A stretch of DNA of 64,000 nt, from assembly GCA_964016985.1 (NCBI GenBank), contig OZ024829.1, positions 69,318,267 through 69,382,266 of the forward strand. The letters are read 5' to 3'. The position numbers and the translations under genes are program-made. The notes under the pieces are model-generated. The model worked only from the letters and a program-made list of their open reading frames with translations. It had not been told where the DNA came from and made no database searches. Positions 51,181-63,208 of the stretch are shown one piece after another (the first letter of the stretch is position 1; every line of letters begins with the position of its first letter). This DNA comes from Anodontia alba. Taxonomy: Eukaryota; Mollusca; Bivalvia; Lucinida; Lucinidae.

Positions 51181-54100
51181 TCGGAGAAAACAAAAAGGAT
51201 GAAGTTCCTTATTTTAAATCATCTCTCCATTCATCATGGATAAAAAATCAATTCTTCAGTGGACTCAAAGCAAATTAGAACGAAATTTTAATTTTAACAA
51301 CACTTCTTTCTCCGACTGTCTTTTGTCTCCAGGAAACATTTTTAAAAACTAATAATAATATTAAAATATTAATTTTAAAAATTCTAGTTTATATAATCAT
51401 ATCGCAACTGAAAATCAGAAAGCATCAGGAGGTTCATCTATCCTTGTAAAATCAAATGTCCCTCTTAGACAGATAGATATAAATAGTAATTTACAAGCTG
51501 TTGCTGTAAATGTCACACTGTCTAAATCCATAACAATTTGTTCTCTATATCTGCCTCCACGCTGTAAATTTTCTAAACAAGATTTAGAAAATCTTATAAA
51601 CCAGTTACCTCGTCCTTATTTATTATTAGGTGACTTTAATAGTCATAGCAAAACTATGGGGTTGTTTGGATACAAATGACAAAGGAGAAATAATAGAAAA
51701 TTTTATTGCAGAAAATGATTTATGTTTATTTAATGATAAACAACCAACTTATCTTCATTCTCCTACAAGAAATTATTTTGCTTTAGATTTGTCTATATGC
51801 TCTCCAAATATTTACTTAGATTTCGATTGGTCAGTTTTAGATGACCTTCATAGGAGCGATCATTTTCCAGTTAAAATAGAAGAAATCGAATCGACAAATA
51901 AAGACCACATTCCAGATGGAATCTGAATAAAGCAAACTGGGAGAATTTTATGGAGTTATGTAATGAAAAATTAAAACCTGAAATGTTTAAAACAGCAGAT
52001 GATATACAAGCTTTTACTGATACATTGAGCCATATAGCCGAAAAATGTATTCCGAAGTCCTCGACACGTTCAAAAAGAAATAGACCTTGGTTTAATAACG
52101 ATGTTAAAAATTCAATAAATAAAAGAAAATCTGCCTTACGAAAATTCAATAGGCAGCCAACAAAAGAAAACCTAATCCATGCCAAACAAATGCGAGCGAA
52201 AGCTCGCAAGACAATAAAAGCAGCTAAAAGAACATCTTGGCAGCAATACGTCTCCAAACTTAACTCTAGAACTCCAGCAAAGAAAATATGGGACATGATT
52301 CGAACAATTACTGGCAAGAATAAAAATAACAAGCATGTCCATATAAAATCAAATGGAAATATATGCTCAACGACTAAAGATATTTCCAATGCCCTAGGAG
52401 AGAATTTTCAGAAAAACTCTTCTAGTGCAAATTATTCCGAAAACTTTCAGAACATAAAACAAGAACGAGAGAAAGAGCATTTAAATTTTATGTCACTAAA
52501 TCATGAAAAATATAATGTACCATTCACAGCTTCAGAATTATTAGATGCTCTTCATAAATCTCATGATACAGCCGCTGGTCCTGATGATATTCATTATCAA
52601 ATTCTTAAACATTTACCCAATAACGCTTTAGAAACATTATTAAAAATTTTAAATGAAATTTGGATCACTGGAAAATTCCCAAAAGACTGGAGTAAAGCAA
52701 CGATTATACCTATACCAAAACCAAATAAAGATCATACTGAAGCTACTAACTATAGACCTATTGCTTTGACAAGTTGTTTATGTAAAACAATGGAGAGAAT
52801 GATTAATGATAGGCTGGTTTGGTTCTTGGAATCAAATCAGCTTATAACAAAATATCAAGCTGGATTCAGAAAAGGTAACTGTACAAACGATCATTTGATT
52901 CGTTTGGAATCATTTATTCGTGATGCTTTTGTTAAAAAAGAACATTTCGTAGCTGTATTTTTTGATCTTGAAAAAGCCTATGATACTACATGGAAACATG
53001 GCATCATGAAAGATTTACATAAATTAGGCCTTAAAGGTCGATTGCCACTTTTTATTCAAAATTTTTTATCAGATCGAACATTTAATGTTCGAACAGGTAA
53101 TACATTATCGGACATATTTAAACAAGAACAAGGTGTACCACAGGGAAGCATTTTATCACCTACCTTGTTTGGCATTAAAATTAATGACATTGTTAAATGT
53201 GTGAAAGACATTGATTGTTCTCTTTTTGTTGACGATTTTGGAATATTTATTAGATCGAAGAATATGGAAACCATTGAATTCAAACTCCAACCATGTTTAA
53301 ACAATATAGAAGATTGGGCAACAGAAAATGGTTTCAAGTTTTCAAAAACAAAAACCAAATGCGTTCATTTCTGTCAGATACGACAGTTACATTTAGATCC
53401 TCATCTTACCATATATGGTAGTCCCATTCCAGTCGTCAGTGAAGCGAAATTCCTGGGTCTTTTGTTCGATAACAAATTATCTTTTATCCCACACATCAAA
53501 GCTTTAAAAGCTAAATGTTTAAAAGCACTTGATATTCTTAAAGTTCTCTCCAGTTCCGGCTGGGGAGGAGATCGTACCGTTCTTTTAAATCTTTACAGAT
53601 CTTTAATTCGATCTAAATTGGATTACGGACCCATAGTATATGGATCCGCTAGAAAATCTTATTTAAAATCTTTGGATACAATTCATCATCAAGGTTTACG
53701 TCTAGCTCTAGGAGCTTTTCGTACTTCACCTGTCGAAAGTTTATACGCTGAATCAAATGAACCATCATTGTATATAAGAAGAAAGAAATTGTCTCTTCAA
53801 TATGTTTCTAAATTAACCGCCAATCCACGTAATTCAGCTTATGATTGTGTTTTTAACCCTAAATACGAAATATTTTACAACAATAAACCAACAGCTATTA
53901 AACCCCTTGGTCTAAGAGTACAACCGTTACTTGAAGAGGCCAAAATTAACATAAAAAATATTCAGCCCTTTTCATTTCCATCAAAAGAGCCATGGACGTT
54001 GAACCCTCCAAAGATCATTTTAGACCTTCATAAAAATAAAAAATCAGAAGTAGAATCACATATTTTTAAGAATGAATTTTTAGAAATCAAATCGAAATAT

Positions 54101-54201
54101 AAACATCACCTGTCAATTTATACTGATGGTTCGAAACAAGATGAGAAAGTTGCTTGTTCTTTTATTAGTCCAAATTTTACTGACAGTATCAGATTACCCG
54201 A
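51180..54201 (+). pseudogene. LINE-I copy 2, truncated at both ends
   Basis: It begins at the last codons of ORF1 (GGAGAAAACAAAAAGGATG) and has the ORF2 start at 51236. The endonuclease is broken by a deletion after 51260, an inserted base near 51650 and a stop near 51926. From 51950 the frame is open through reverse transcriptase (FVDD about 53228) into RNase H (YTDGSKQDEKVACSFISP). It ends abruptly after AGATTACCCGAT, 0.9 kb before the normal 3' end. The codon that is the TAA stop of ORF1 in copy 1 reads GAA here, followed by a frameshift. It adjoins the Ty3-type remnant on the left and SINE sequence on the right. Confidence 0.9.
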
Positions 54202-54264
54202 TCGTAACATATTTTCTACGATCATCCTCTTCCTTTCGTTGATTCAAGACGGACAGTTGTCAGT
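54198..54264 (+). mobile_element. SINE family 1 fragment fused to LINE-I
   Basis: CGTAACATATTTTCTACGAT, CATCCTCTTCCTTTCG and GACGGACAGTTGTCAGT match 3979-4045 without visible difference. It joins the broken LINE-I in frame over GATC, so the open frame continues about 22 codons into the SINE and about 20 more beyond, to TGA at 54320. A recombination joint is more likely than insertion, as neither end of either element is present. Confidence 0.75.
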
Positions 54265-55175
54265 CGAAGATAGAAACTCCATGGATTTTTGTCAAACAAA
54301 TAGCAATTATTTTTTGTTTTGAAAAAAAGTTACATATACACCGTGTAAAACAAAATGTGGTCGCGTCGCCATATAGGGAGAGATATTTTTTTCAACCAGT
54401 ATTCCAAGTGGCTTTTTTCCGACTAGGTTATAAAAATTTAGGGGTTTTCCAGGTGTTTTTCTGTCCGTATTAGACTGTAAATCCAAATGTCAAGTAGAGA
54501 ATTTGATGAATTTGTGAAATGTCCAAATGTCAAGTAGAGAATTTGGTGAATTTGTGAATTGTTCAAATATCATCTAGAGAATTTAGGGAATTCGTGAATC
54601 GCAAAATTCCTTAATTTGACAACGGACAGTGGAATACTAACGAAGATAGAAACTCAATTGAAATTTATCAGTAAAGGCAATTGTTTTTCTTAGAAGAAAA
54701 AGTAACATATAAACCATGTAAAATAAAATGTGGTCGCGTCGCTATACAGGGAGAGAAAACTTTCTGAAAACACATATAGCCTAGCCGAGATTTTTTTTAA
54801 ATAGTGCGGAATACAGTAGTCCATAGGACAGTGTGGAATACTAATTAAGAAAGAAATCCATGGATTTTAGTCAAAAATAGTACATTTTTTGTTTTGAAAA
54901 AAAGTTACATATAAACCATGTAAAAAAATGTGGTTGCGTCGCTATATAGGGTGAGATTTTTCCCACTAGTATTCCAAGTGTCTTTTTTTCCGACTAGACT
55001 ATAAAATTCAGGGGTTTTCCAAGTGTCTTTCTGTCTGTACTAGGCTGTAAAAATATCCAAATGTCAAGTAGAGATTTAATGAATTTGTGAAATGTCGAAA
55101 TGTCAAGTAGAGAATTGGTAAATTTGTGAATTGTCCAGAGAATTTAGGCAATTTGTGACGTTTTTAATACTAACA
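54265..55175. repeat. Three imperfect tandem units, AT-rich
   Basis: Units start near 54266, 54644 and 54845 with GATAGAAACTCCATGGATTT or a variant. Shared motifs are AAAAAAGTTACATATA, AATGTGGTCGCGTCGC, CCGACTAG, AGGGGTTTTCCA and repeated AATGTCAAGTAGAGAATTTG. The middle unit is shortened. No coding. Confidence 0.65.
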
Positions 55176-55191
55176 ATTAGTTTTATTTCAG

Positions 55192-55254
55192 CGTCAAAAG
55201 ACGGTGATAAGAGCTCTGTTTCGAAACAAGTGGAAAAGCTGAGAATCAAATGAT
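55192..55254 (+). CDS. Candidate terminal exon, low support
   Basis: A perfect TACTAAC branch-site match (55168-55174) and acceptor tttatttcag precede CG plus a frame reading SKDGDKSSVSKQVEKLRIK and TGA (55250-55252). Entry would be in phase 1, the same phase as the host exons at 4301-20932. No link can be shown, and the exon is short. Confidence 0.3.
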
Positions 55255-55261
55255 GTCCCCA

Positions 55262-55503
55262 TCCAAGTTGATTGATTTATTGAGTTGGGGTTGAACGACA
55301 CGTCAATCCTTGTGGGTCATTTTGTGTCGTCTCCCAGAGAAAGGGACAAAAGAGATAGAAGAGATAGTAGAGGAGATGAATGAGAGGGATAGGGGAGAAA
55401 GGAAAATGAATGAAAGTGAAGAAACAGAAGAAATAAAAAATATTCCCCCTCTACCCTTACCTGCTGCAAGGATAGCAGGCCTTGCCCAATTGTAAGCCAA
55501 TAT
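55262..55503 (-). mobile_element. SINE family 4, copy b
   Basis: Inverted relative of 34787-35076: GTTGGGGTTGAACGACACG, CATTTTGTGTCGTCTCCC, a GA-rich stretch, CCCTCTACCCTTACC and GGCCTTGCCCAATTG. The 5' head is missing. It adjoins the LINE-C fragment. Confidence 0.8.
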
Positions 55504-55716
55504 CAGTAGTACTAATCTATTTTGACAATTATATTCAAAGGCAGGCAGAGCAACATTTTCATCATTAACAGTGGAGATAGACGTGAACTGTTTGTTTAAC
55601 AATTCTGCTTTATCTTCAGATGAAAAGCAGAATTCATTTTGACCAGTAACTGGAAAAGAGTTAAGGGGTGGAATTGAAGAAGAGGTACAATTGCCTTTAA
55701 CAAAGTGACGGGTATA
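55504..55716 (-). pseudogene. LINE-C fragment, linker before reverse transcriptase
   Basis: The minus strand reads RHFVKGNCTSSSIPPLNSF, FSSEDKAELLNKQFTSIST and NVALPAFEYNCQNRL, which is the usual segment between endonuclease and reverse transcriptase of CR1/Jockey-type elements. The endonuclease lies at 63209-64000 on the same strand. The two pieces are split by the LINE-I chain. Confidence 0.65.
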
Positions 55717-58700
55717 GAATAGGCCAGACGTACCCTCTGCGTGACGTACAAGCCGTCTAAAAGAGGCTGTCCGTGACCACCCGGGCCCTTAAAATAGGTG
55801 GCTGCCTTCCGCTACTGTGGCAGTTTGGTAAAAACCCCAACATTACAGAGGTATCGTCCATTCAACCGGTATAATTTCTGACTAGAAAATTAAATTTATT
55901 GAAATGCATCTTAAATTGCAAAAACATATAAAAATAAATTCCGCGATATCTACCCTTTTAACCCTTTCCTATCTCATGTTCCTAACATGCTACATTTGTT
56001 TGTGTATCATCCTGTGCCCGTGGGTCGCACATGGGACGAAGATTATAACCTTATCTGTATTTAACATTTGTGTTTGTCTTGTGTTTGTGTCATTTTTCCG
56101 AACTCTAGCATTCTCCATATTAAGATGTAAAAGATGCATTTAATATTGTTAGATAAGAAAGTAACCGTTTTGTTGCAAAGAAAAGCAGCTACTAATCATC
56201 AAGGTATGAAAGCTACATATCATTTGAAAGCTACATATCATCTAGCACAGCTTGTTTGTTTGACTCTCTTAAAAAATGAATCCTAAAAAACTGAATCCTT
56301 TCTTTAATAAACTATTTTATTCTAAATATGGATCTACTAATGACAAAAATAACCTTTTAATTACCCAGATGTTTTCGGCCTCCCTTGTCTATAGGGAATA
56401 AAATTTACGGATCACTTTTCTTCTGTAGTGGATAGGGTGTAATCCCCTATTAAAACAGGAACCACCTGTTTGCTGTGGATGGCGTCTCGTATGCTGGGAG
56501 AGGGGAACCTGATGATTGAGGAAAGCCCAGGGATCTCCAGCTTTTCAACACATCATTTTGGCCCTTATTTCAGATAGAAGAGCGTTTGGGCTAGATCCGG
56601 CCTGAATCAATCGGCTCAGTCGTGTCAAGCTCTAGAAGCGCACAACTTGTTCTTAGCTTCTTTCTCTCTTTCATACGTATCTTTATGGTACCAATCGGGC
56701 TTATTTTTCTCTTATTCCTCTAACTTTTAGTGTGTTTCAATGGGCGGCGGCTGATGAGTCAACTGGTGGGCTTGTATTGGGGCTTTGGCGGAAATCTCTG
56801 TGAGAGCGCGGACTGTAGAAACATTATTAAATATTTTAAACGATATTTGGATCACAGGAAAATTCTAAAGACTGGAGTAAAGCAACGATTATACCTATAC
56901 CAAAACCAAATAAAGATCATACTGAAGCTACTAACTATAGACCTATTGCTTTGACAAGTTTATGTAAAACAATGGAGAGAATGATTAATAATAGGCTGGT
57001 TTGGTTCTTGGAATCAATCCAGCTAATAACAAAATTTCAAGCTGGATTCAGGAAAAATAACTGTACAAACGATCATTTGATTCGCTTGGAATCATTTATT
57101 CGTGATGCCTTTTTAAAAAAAGAACATGTCGTAGCTGTTTCTTTTTTCATCTTGAAAAAGCCTATGATACTACTTGGAAACATGGCATCATAAATTAGGC
57201 CTTCAAGTCCGATTGCCACTTTTTATTCAAAATTTTTTATCAGATCGAACATTTATCGGACATTTAATGTTCGAATAGGTAATACATTATCGGACATATT
57301 TAAACAAGAACAAGGTGTACCACAGGGAAACATTTTATCACCTACCTTGTTTGGCATTTAAATTAATGACATTGTTAAATGTGTAAAAGACATTCATTGT
57401 TCTCTTTTTGTTGACGGTTTTGGAATATTTATTAGATCGAAAAATATGGAAACCATTGAATTCAAACTCCAAAGATGTTTAAACAATACAGAAGATTGGG
57501 CAACAGAAAATGGTTTCAAGTTTTCAAAAACAAAAACTCAATGCGTTCATTTCTGTCAGATACGACAGTTACATTTAGATCCTCATCTTACCATATATGG
57601 TAATCCCATTCCAGTCGTCAGTGAAGCGAAATTCCTGGGTCTTTTGTTCGATAACAAATTATCTTTTATCCCACACATCAAAGCTTTAAAAGCACTTGAT
57701 ATTCTTAAAGTTCTCTCCAGTTCCGACTGGAGAGGAGATCGTACTGTTCTTTTAAATCTTTATAAATCTTTAATTAGATCTAAACTAGATTATGGATCCA
57801 TAGTTTATGGATCCCCTTGAAAATCTTATTTGAAATCTGGATACTATTCATCACCAAGGTTTACGTCTAGCTCTAGGAGTTTTTCGTACATCCCCCGTCG
57901 AAAGTTTATACGCTGAATCAAATGAACCATTATTGTATATAAGAAGGGAGAAATTGTCTCTTCAATACTAAATTAGCCGCCAATCCACGTAATTCAGCTT
58001 ATGATTGTGTTTTTAACCCTAAATACGAAAGATTTTACAACAACAAATCAACGGCTATTAAACCCCTTGGTCTGAGAATACAACCGTTACTTAAAGAGGC
58101 CAATATTAATATTAAAAATGTTCAGCCCTTTTCTTTTCCGTCAAAAGAGCCATGGACGTTAAACCCTCCAAAGATTATTTTAGACCTTCATAAAAATAAA
58201 AAAATCCGAAGTTGAGTCACATATTTTTAAGAATGAATTTTTAGAAATCAAATCAAATTATAAACATTACCTGTCAATTTACACAGATGGTTCGAAACAA
58301 GATGAGAAAGTTGCTTGTTCTGTTATTAGTCCAAATTTTACTGACAGTATCAGATTACCTGATAATAGCTCCATTTTTACCGCTGAAGCCAAGGCAATTG
58401 ATATTGCACTTTACCATATCAGAGATCAGTCTGAAAAACAATTCATCATTTATTCAGATTCTCTTTCTGTATTAAAATCCCTTAAAGATTTACACCATAG
58501 GAACCCATTAATTCAGCAAATTCTTAAAAAATATTATTACCTTTCAGTTTCAAAAGAAATTGTATTTTGTTGGCTTCCCAGCCACATTAATATTCGTGGA
58601 AATGAATTAGCCGATTTAGTAGCCAAATCTGCATTATCCTTAGTGATAACAAATTTCAAAATTCCTCACTCCGACTTTAAATCAAACATCAGTCAAAACA

Positions 58701-59245
58701 TTAACAACAAATGTCCGTCTGTTTGGGAAACACAAACTCAAAATAAACTAAATGAAATAAAACCAAATTTTAACAGCAAATGCACATTCTCTAATTACAG
58801 CAGAAAAGAACAAACAAAAATCACCAGATGTAGAATTGGACGCACTAGAATTACTCATTCTTATATTTTAAAAAATGAACAAGCTCCATTCTGCATTCCT
58901 TGCAACGAACTTTTTACAGTCAAACATTTTCTTATCACTTGTGCAGAATTAAATTATATTCGCACAAAATATTTTAATGTAAAAACTATAAAGGGACTTT
59001 TTAATGATATACCAACTAAGAAAATACTCGACTTTCTTAAAGAGATCGGACTTTTTAATAAAATATAATCAGTATTTTTAATAAATTAAAATCATTGATA
59101 CTTTATCTTTTTAAAATGAACACATCGATCCTAGATATTTTTAATTTCTCATTAAATAAAATCATCATATAATATAAAAATTATTAGACGCTATATGCCC
59201 TTTTAGGGTTGAGCGTCTATAAATAAAATATCCATCCATCCATCT
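55717..59245 (+). pseudogene. LINE-I copy 3, 5'-complete but internally deleted
   Basis: It starts TAGAATAGGCCAGACG, 22 bp inside the copy 1 start. The 5' UTR (55717-56812) then jumps to the reverse transcriptase (about 56818), losing ORF1, the endonuclease and early ORF2. Frame breaks, a stop after GIXI near 57361, a small duplication near 57250 and short deletions disable it. RNase H and the C-terminal cysteine region (58643-59066) are readable. It ends with TTTTAGGGTTGAGCG and (ATCC)n at about 59243, running straight into copy 4. Confidence 0.85.
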
Positions 59246-59966
59246 ATCTAAATTGGATTACGGATCCATAGTTTATTGATCCGCTAGGAAATCTTATTTG
59301 GATACTATTCATCATCAAGGTTTACGTCCAGCTCTAGGGGTTTTTCGTACTTCCCCCGTCGAAAGCTTATACGCTGAATCAAATGAACCATCACTGTATA
59401 TGAGAAGGGAGAAACTCTCTTCAATATGTCACTAAATTAGCCGCCAATCCACGAAATTCAGCTTATGATTGTGTTTTTAATCCTAAATACGAAAGATTTT
59501 ACAATATTAAACCAACGGCTATTAAACCCCTTGGTCTGAGAATACAACCGTTACTTGAAGAGGCCAATATTAATATTAAAAATGTTCAGCCCTTTTCCTT
59601 TCCATCAAAAGAGCCATGGACGTTAAACCCTCCAAAGATTATTTTAGACCTTCATCAAAATAAAAAATCCGAAGTTGAGTCACATATTTTTAAGAATGAA
59701 TTTTTAGAAATCAAATCAAAATATAAACATCACCTGTCAATTATACTGATGGTTCGAAACAAGATGAGAAAGTTGCTTGTTCTGTTATTAGTCCAAATTT
59801 TACTGACAGTATCAGATTACCTGATAATAGCTCCATTTTTACCGCTGAAGCCAAAGCAATTGATATTGCACTTTATCATATCAGAGATCTGTCTGAAAAA
59901 CAATTCATCATTACGGCTTTGGTACCATGACCGCAACTACTTATTTAGATTCTCTTTCTGTATTAA
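59246..59966 (+). pseudogene. LINE-I copy 4, left part
   Basis: 5'-truncated copy that starts inside the reverse transcriptase thumb (ATCTAAATTGGATTAC), right after the tail of copy 3. Small deletions break the frame (59290 and 59415). A short foreign stretch lies near 59913-59942 (ACGGCTTTGGTACCATGACC). It stops at CCCTTAAAGA and resumes at 61926, split by a Penelope-like insertion. Confidence 0.8.
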
Positions 59967-61925
59967 AATCCCTTAAAGAGCAAAAACAGACTTAAAAGCA
60001 AGACAGACTTCCTACGTTATATTGGTTACCGAAACCTCATAAACGACCTTATAAAGCACGTTTCATTGCTAATTCTAGTTCATGTACGACTACTGTTTTG
60101 TCCAAACTGCTAACTTCATGCCTTACTGCTGTTAAAAACATTGGATTAGATATTATGATACTGTTTACAAAAGGGACGGAATTAACAATTTTTGGTCAAA
60201 TAAAAATTCTAATGATGTTCTCAATAAATTCTTTCCGGCTTCTAAATTGTCTACATATGATTTTTCTACACTGTATACTACGTTACCTCATCATCTTATA
60301 AAAGATAAACATATTGATTTAATTAACCGAACGTTTATTTGGGAGAATACCCAATATTTGGCTTGCAACGAAGAATGTGCTTTTTTCACTTCTGATGTTT
60401 ACAATAATCACAATTTATGGTCGTGTCAAAACGTCTGTGATGCCCTTGTTTATCTTTTGGATAATATTTTTATTAGATTTGGAACTAAACTTTATAGGCA
60501 AACTATTGGTATTCCGATGGAAACTAATTGTGCTCCTCTTGTTTCAGATTTGTTTCTTTTTTGTTATGAGAGAGATTTCATGAAGTCTCTCTCACGTGAA
60601 AATCAGGCTGACATTATTGAGGCTTTCAATTCAACTTCAAGATACCTTGATGATTTATTAAATATTGACAATATTTACTTTGACCAAATGGTGGACCGGA
60701 TATACCCTACAGAACTCCAATTAAATAGAGCAAATTCTTCCGATACCGAGGCACCTTTTCTGGATTTGAATCTATGTATATCTAATGGTACAGTTTCCAC
60801 CAAAATTTATGATAAACGGGACGATTTTGATTTTGATAGTCAATTTCCCTTTTCTGGATGGCGATGTCCCCCGGCGTACCTCATATAGGGTATACATATC
60901 TCAACTTATTAGATTCGCCAGAGCTTCTTCAAATCTTAATGACTTTAACTACCGTAATAAAGCCCATACTGCCAAACTTCTTGGGCAGGGCTATCGTTAT
61001 TTTAAACTTCGTAAGGCGTTTTCGAAATTTTATCGCAGACACAGTGCCTTGGTTGAAAAATATAGCGTCAGTCTGAAAACATTTCTGCAACAAGGTATAT
61101 CGGAACCAGAATTTTACGGTGACTTAGTGTACAGATTTAGAAAAATTATAGGTAAATCTAACTTTTCGGAGCAATTCAGAAAACTTATTAACCGTTATAA
61201 AAGAATTGGCTTTAGCCTGGATATTATACGGCAGACTGCATGCCTAGTTGTCAACCCAATCATTGTTGATGGCTATGCTTCACTCTTTAATTGCACGACG
61301 GCGGTTCGGGCCTCAGACTCAATGACGGCCTCTTCGTAAAACTTTAACCAGTAGGTTGGGGCTTGACGATATGTCTTTGGCTTGGCCCGCCGTGGTTCAA
61401 CTATTGGTTTTCATTTACTCTGGCATACTGTAGAATTAGCCATGAGTACTCGTCTTTGTTTATTATTTTTATTTATTTGATTTTTATGTTTTCGCTTTGA
61501 TGCATTGACTGAGCTGGGAGCCTTTATTCGAACCGAATTTTTATGTGTTTCTGTATTAAGAGTAGCATCGGGACCCAAGGTGAAGTTAGCTAGCTGTAAA
61601 AATGCTTTAACCCCCCGGTGGTTCACTGTACAGACCGTTCTAAGGCGGTGGTCCCGGTGTTAGTCTTACTCTTTGTTGCTTTGTGGTTTATTCTACGAGG
61701 CGATTTGTTGTATGTCTTACCATGTGTCATTTTGTTCTTGTGTTTTTCAGTCCTTTTCGTATTGCGATTACCTCGCTTGGGGAAGAGAGAGCTAATCTTA
61801 GTGCTTTTAGTACGTTTGTTCGATTTGTGCTTGTTTGGATTTGTCGGTTTCCTCTTCCTCTTGGTGTCTGGGAAGGGCTGCGGTTTGTGATTGTGACACT
61901 CCCTGGACTTTTCTCTTACCTTTAT
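59967..61925 (+). mobile_element. Penelope-like reverse transcriptase element inserted in LINE-I copy 4
   Basis: A 5'-truncated single-ORF retroelement. A broken N-terminal part reads LPTLYWLPKPHKRPYKARFI (60007-60066). The open frame 60247-60888 has YDFSTLYTTLPH, RQTIGIPMETNCAPLVSDLF and RYLDDLLNIDN. A frameshift near 60845 leads to the second frame (ISQLIRFARASSNL, SEPEFYGDLVYRF, CLVVNPIIVDGYASLFN) ending at 61339. A 590-bp 3' UTR ends CTTTTCTCTTACC. The motif order suits Penelope-like reverse transcriptase, but no GIY-YIG endonuclease follows, so the class is uncertain. Confidence 0.7.
60247..61339 (+). pseudogene. Penelope-like reverse transcriptase, frameshifted
   Basis: Two overlapping frames (60247-60888 and 60785-61339) encode successive parts of one protein. 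The catalytic YLDD (about 60642-60653) and the GIPM...CAP box are kept, while the expected Gly of GIPMGTN is Glu (GIPMETN). One frameshift around 60845 breaks it. The same C-terminal region is found at 29176-29560. Confidence 0.7.
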
Positions 61926-62676
61926 TTACACCATAGGAACCCATTAATTCAGCAAATTCTTAAAATAATATTATTACTTTTCGGTTTTAAAAGAAATCAT
62001 ATTTTGTTGGCTTCCCAGCCACATTAGTATTCGTGGAAATGAATTAGCCCATTTAGAAGCTAAATCTGTATTATCCTTAGTGATAACAAATTTTAAAATT
62101 CCTTACTCAGATTTTAAATCCAACATCCGTCAATACATTAACAACAAATGTCAATCTATTTGGGAAACAAAACTCAAAATAAACTGAATGAAATAAAACC
62201 AAATTTTAACAGCAAATGCGCATTCTCTAATTACAGCAGAAAAGAACAAACGAAAATCACCAGATGTAGAATTGGACACACTAGAATTACTCATTCTTAT
62301 ATATTAAAAAATGAACAAGCGCCATTCTGCATTCCTTGTAACAAACCTTTTACAGTCAAACATTCTCTTATTACTTGTGCAGAATTTAATCATATTCGCA
62401 CAAAATATTTTAATATAAAAACTGTAAAGGATCTTTTTAATGATATACCAAGTAACAAAATAATCGACTTTCTTAAAGAAATCGGACTTTTTAATAAATT
62501 ATAATCAGTATTTTTAATAAATTATAATCATTAATACTGTTATGTTTTTAAAATCAACATATCAATCCTAGATATTTTAAATTTCAAACTAAATAAACTC
62601 ATCATATAATATAAAAATTATTAGACGCTATATGCCCTTTTAAGGTTGAGCGTCTCTAAATAAAATATCCATCCGT
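61926..62676 (+). pseudogene. LINE-I copy 4, right part with 3' end
   Basis: Resumes with TTACACCATAGGAACCC exactly where 59966 stopped. It has a damaged RNase H (GNELAHLEAKS, with His at the last catalytic position), an open C-terminal segment 62148-62504 (CIPCNKPFTVKHSLITC) and the normal 3' UTR. The (ATCC)n tail ends near 62680 and joins copy 5. Confidence 0.85.
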
Positions 62677-63208
62677 CCATCCAACATCCGTCAATACATT
62701 AACAACAAATGTCGATCTATTTGGGAAAGACAAACTCAAAATAAACTGAATGAAATAAAACCAAATTTGAACAGCAAATGTGCATTCTCTAATTACAGCA
62801 GAAAAGAACAAACGAAAATCACTGGATGTAGAATTGGACACACTAGAATTACTCATTCTTATATATTAAAAAATGAACAAGCACCATTCTACATTCCTTG
62901 TAACGAACCTTTTACAGTCAAACATTTTCTTTAATCATATTCGCACAAAATATTTTAATATAAAAACTGTAAAGGATCTTTTTAATGATATACCAAGTAA
63001 TTTTCTTAAAGAAATCGAACTTATAAATTATAATCAGTATTTTTTATAAATTATAATCATTAATACTGTTATGTTTTTAAAATCAACATATCAATCCTAG
63101 ATATTTTAAATTTCAAACTAAATAAACTCATCATATAATATAAAAATTATTAGACGCTATATGCCCTTTTAGGGTTGAGCGTCTCTAAATAAAATATCCA
63201 TCCATCCA
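62677..63208 (+). pseudogene. LINE-I copy 5, short 5'-truncated 3' end
   Basis: Begins ATCCAACATCCGTCAATAC within late ORF2 directly after the tail of copy 4. It has a deletion near 62932 and another near 63000, and ends TTTTAGGGTTGAGCGTCTC with (CATC)n at 63197-63208. It closes the three-copy chain. Confidence 0.85.
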
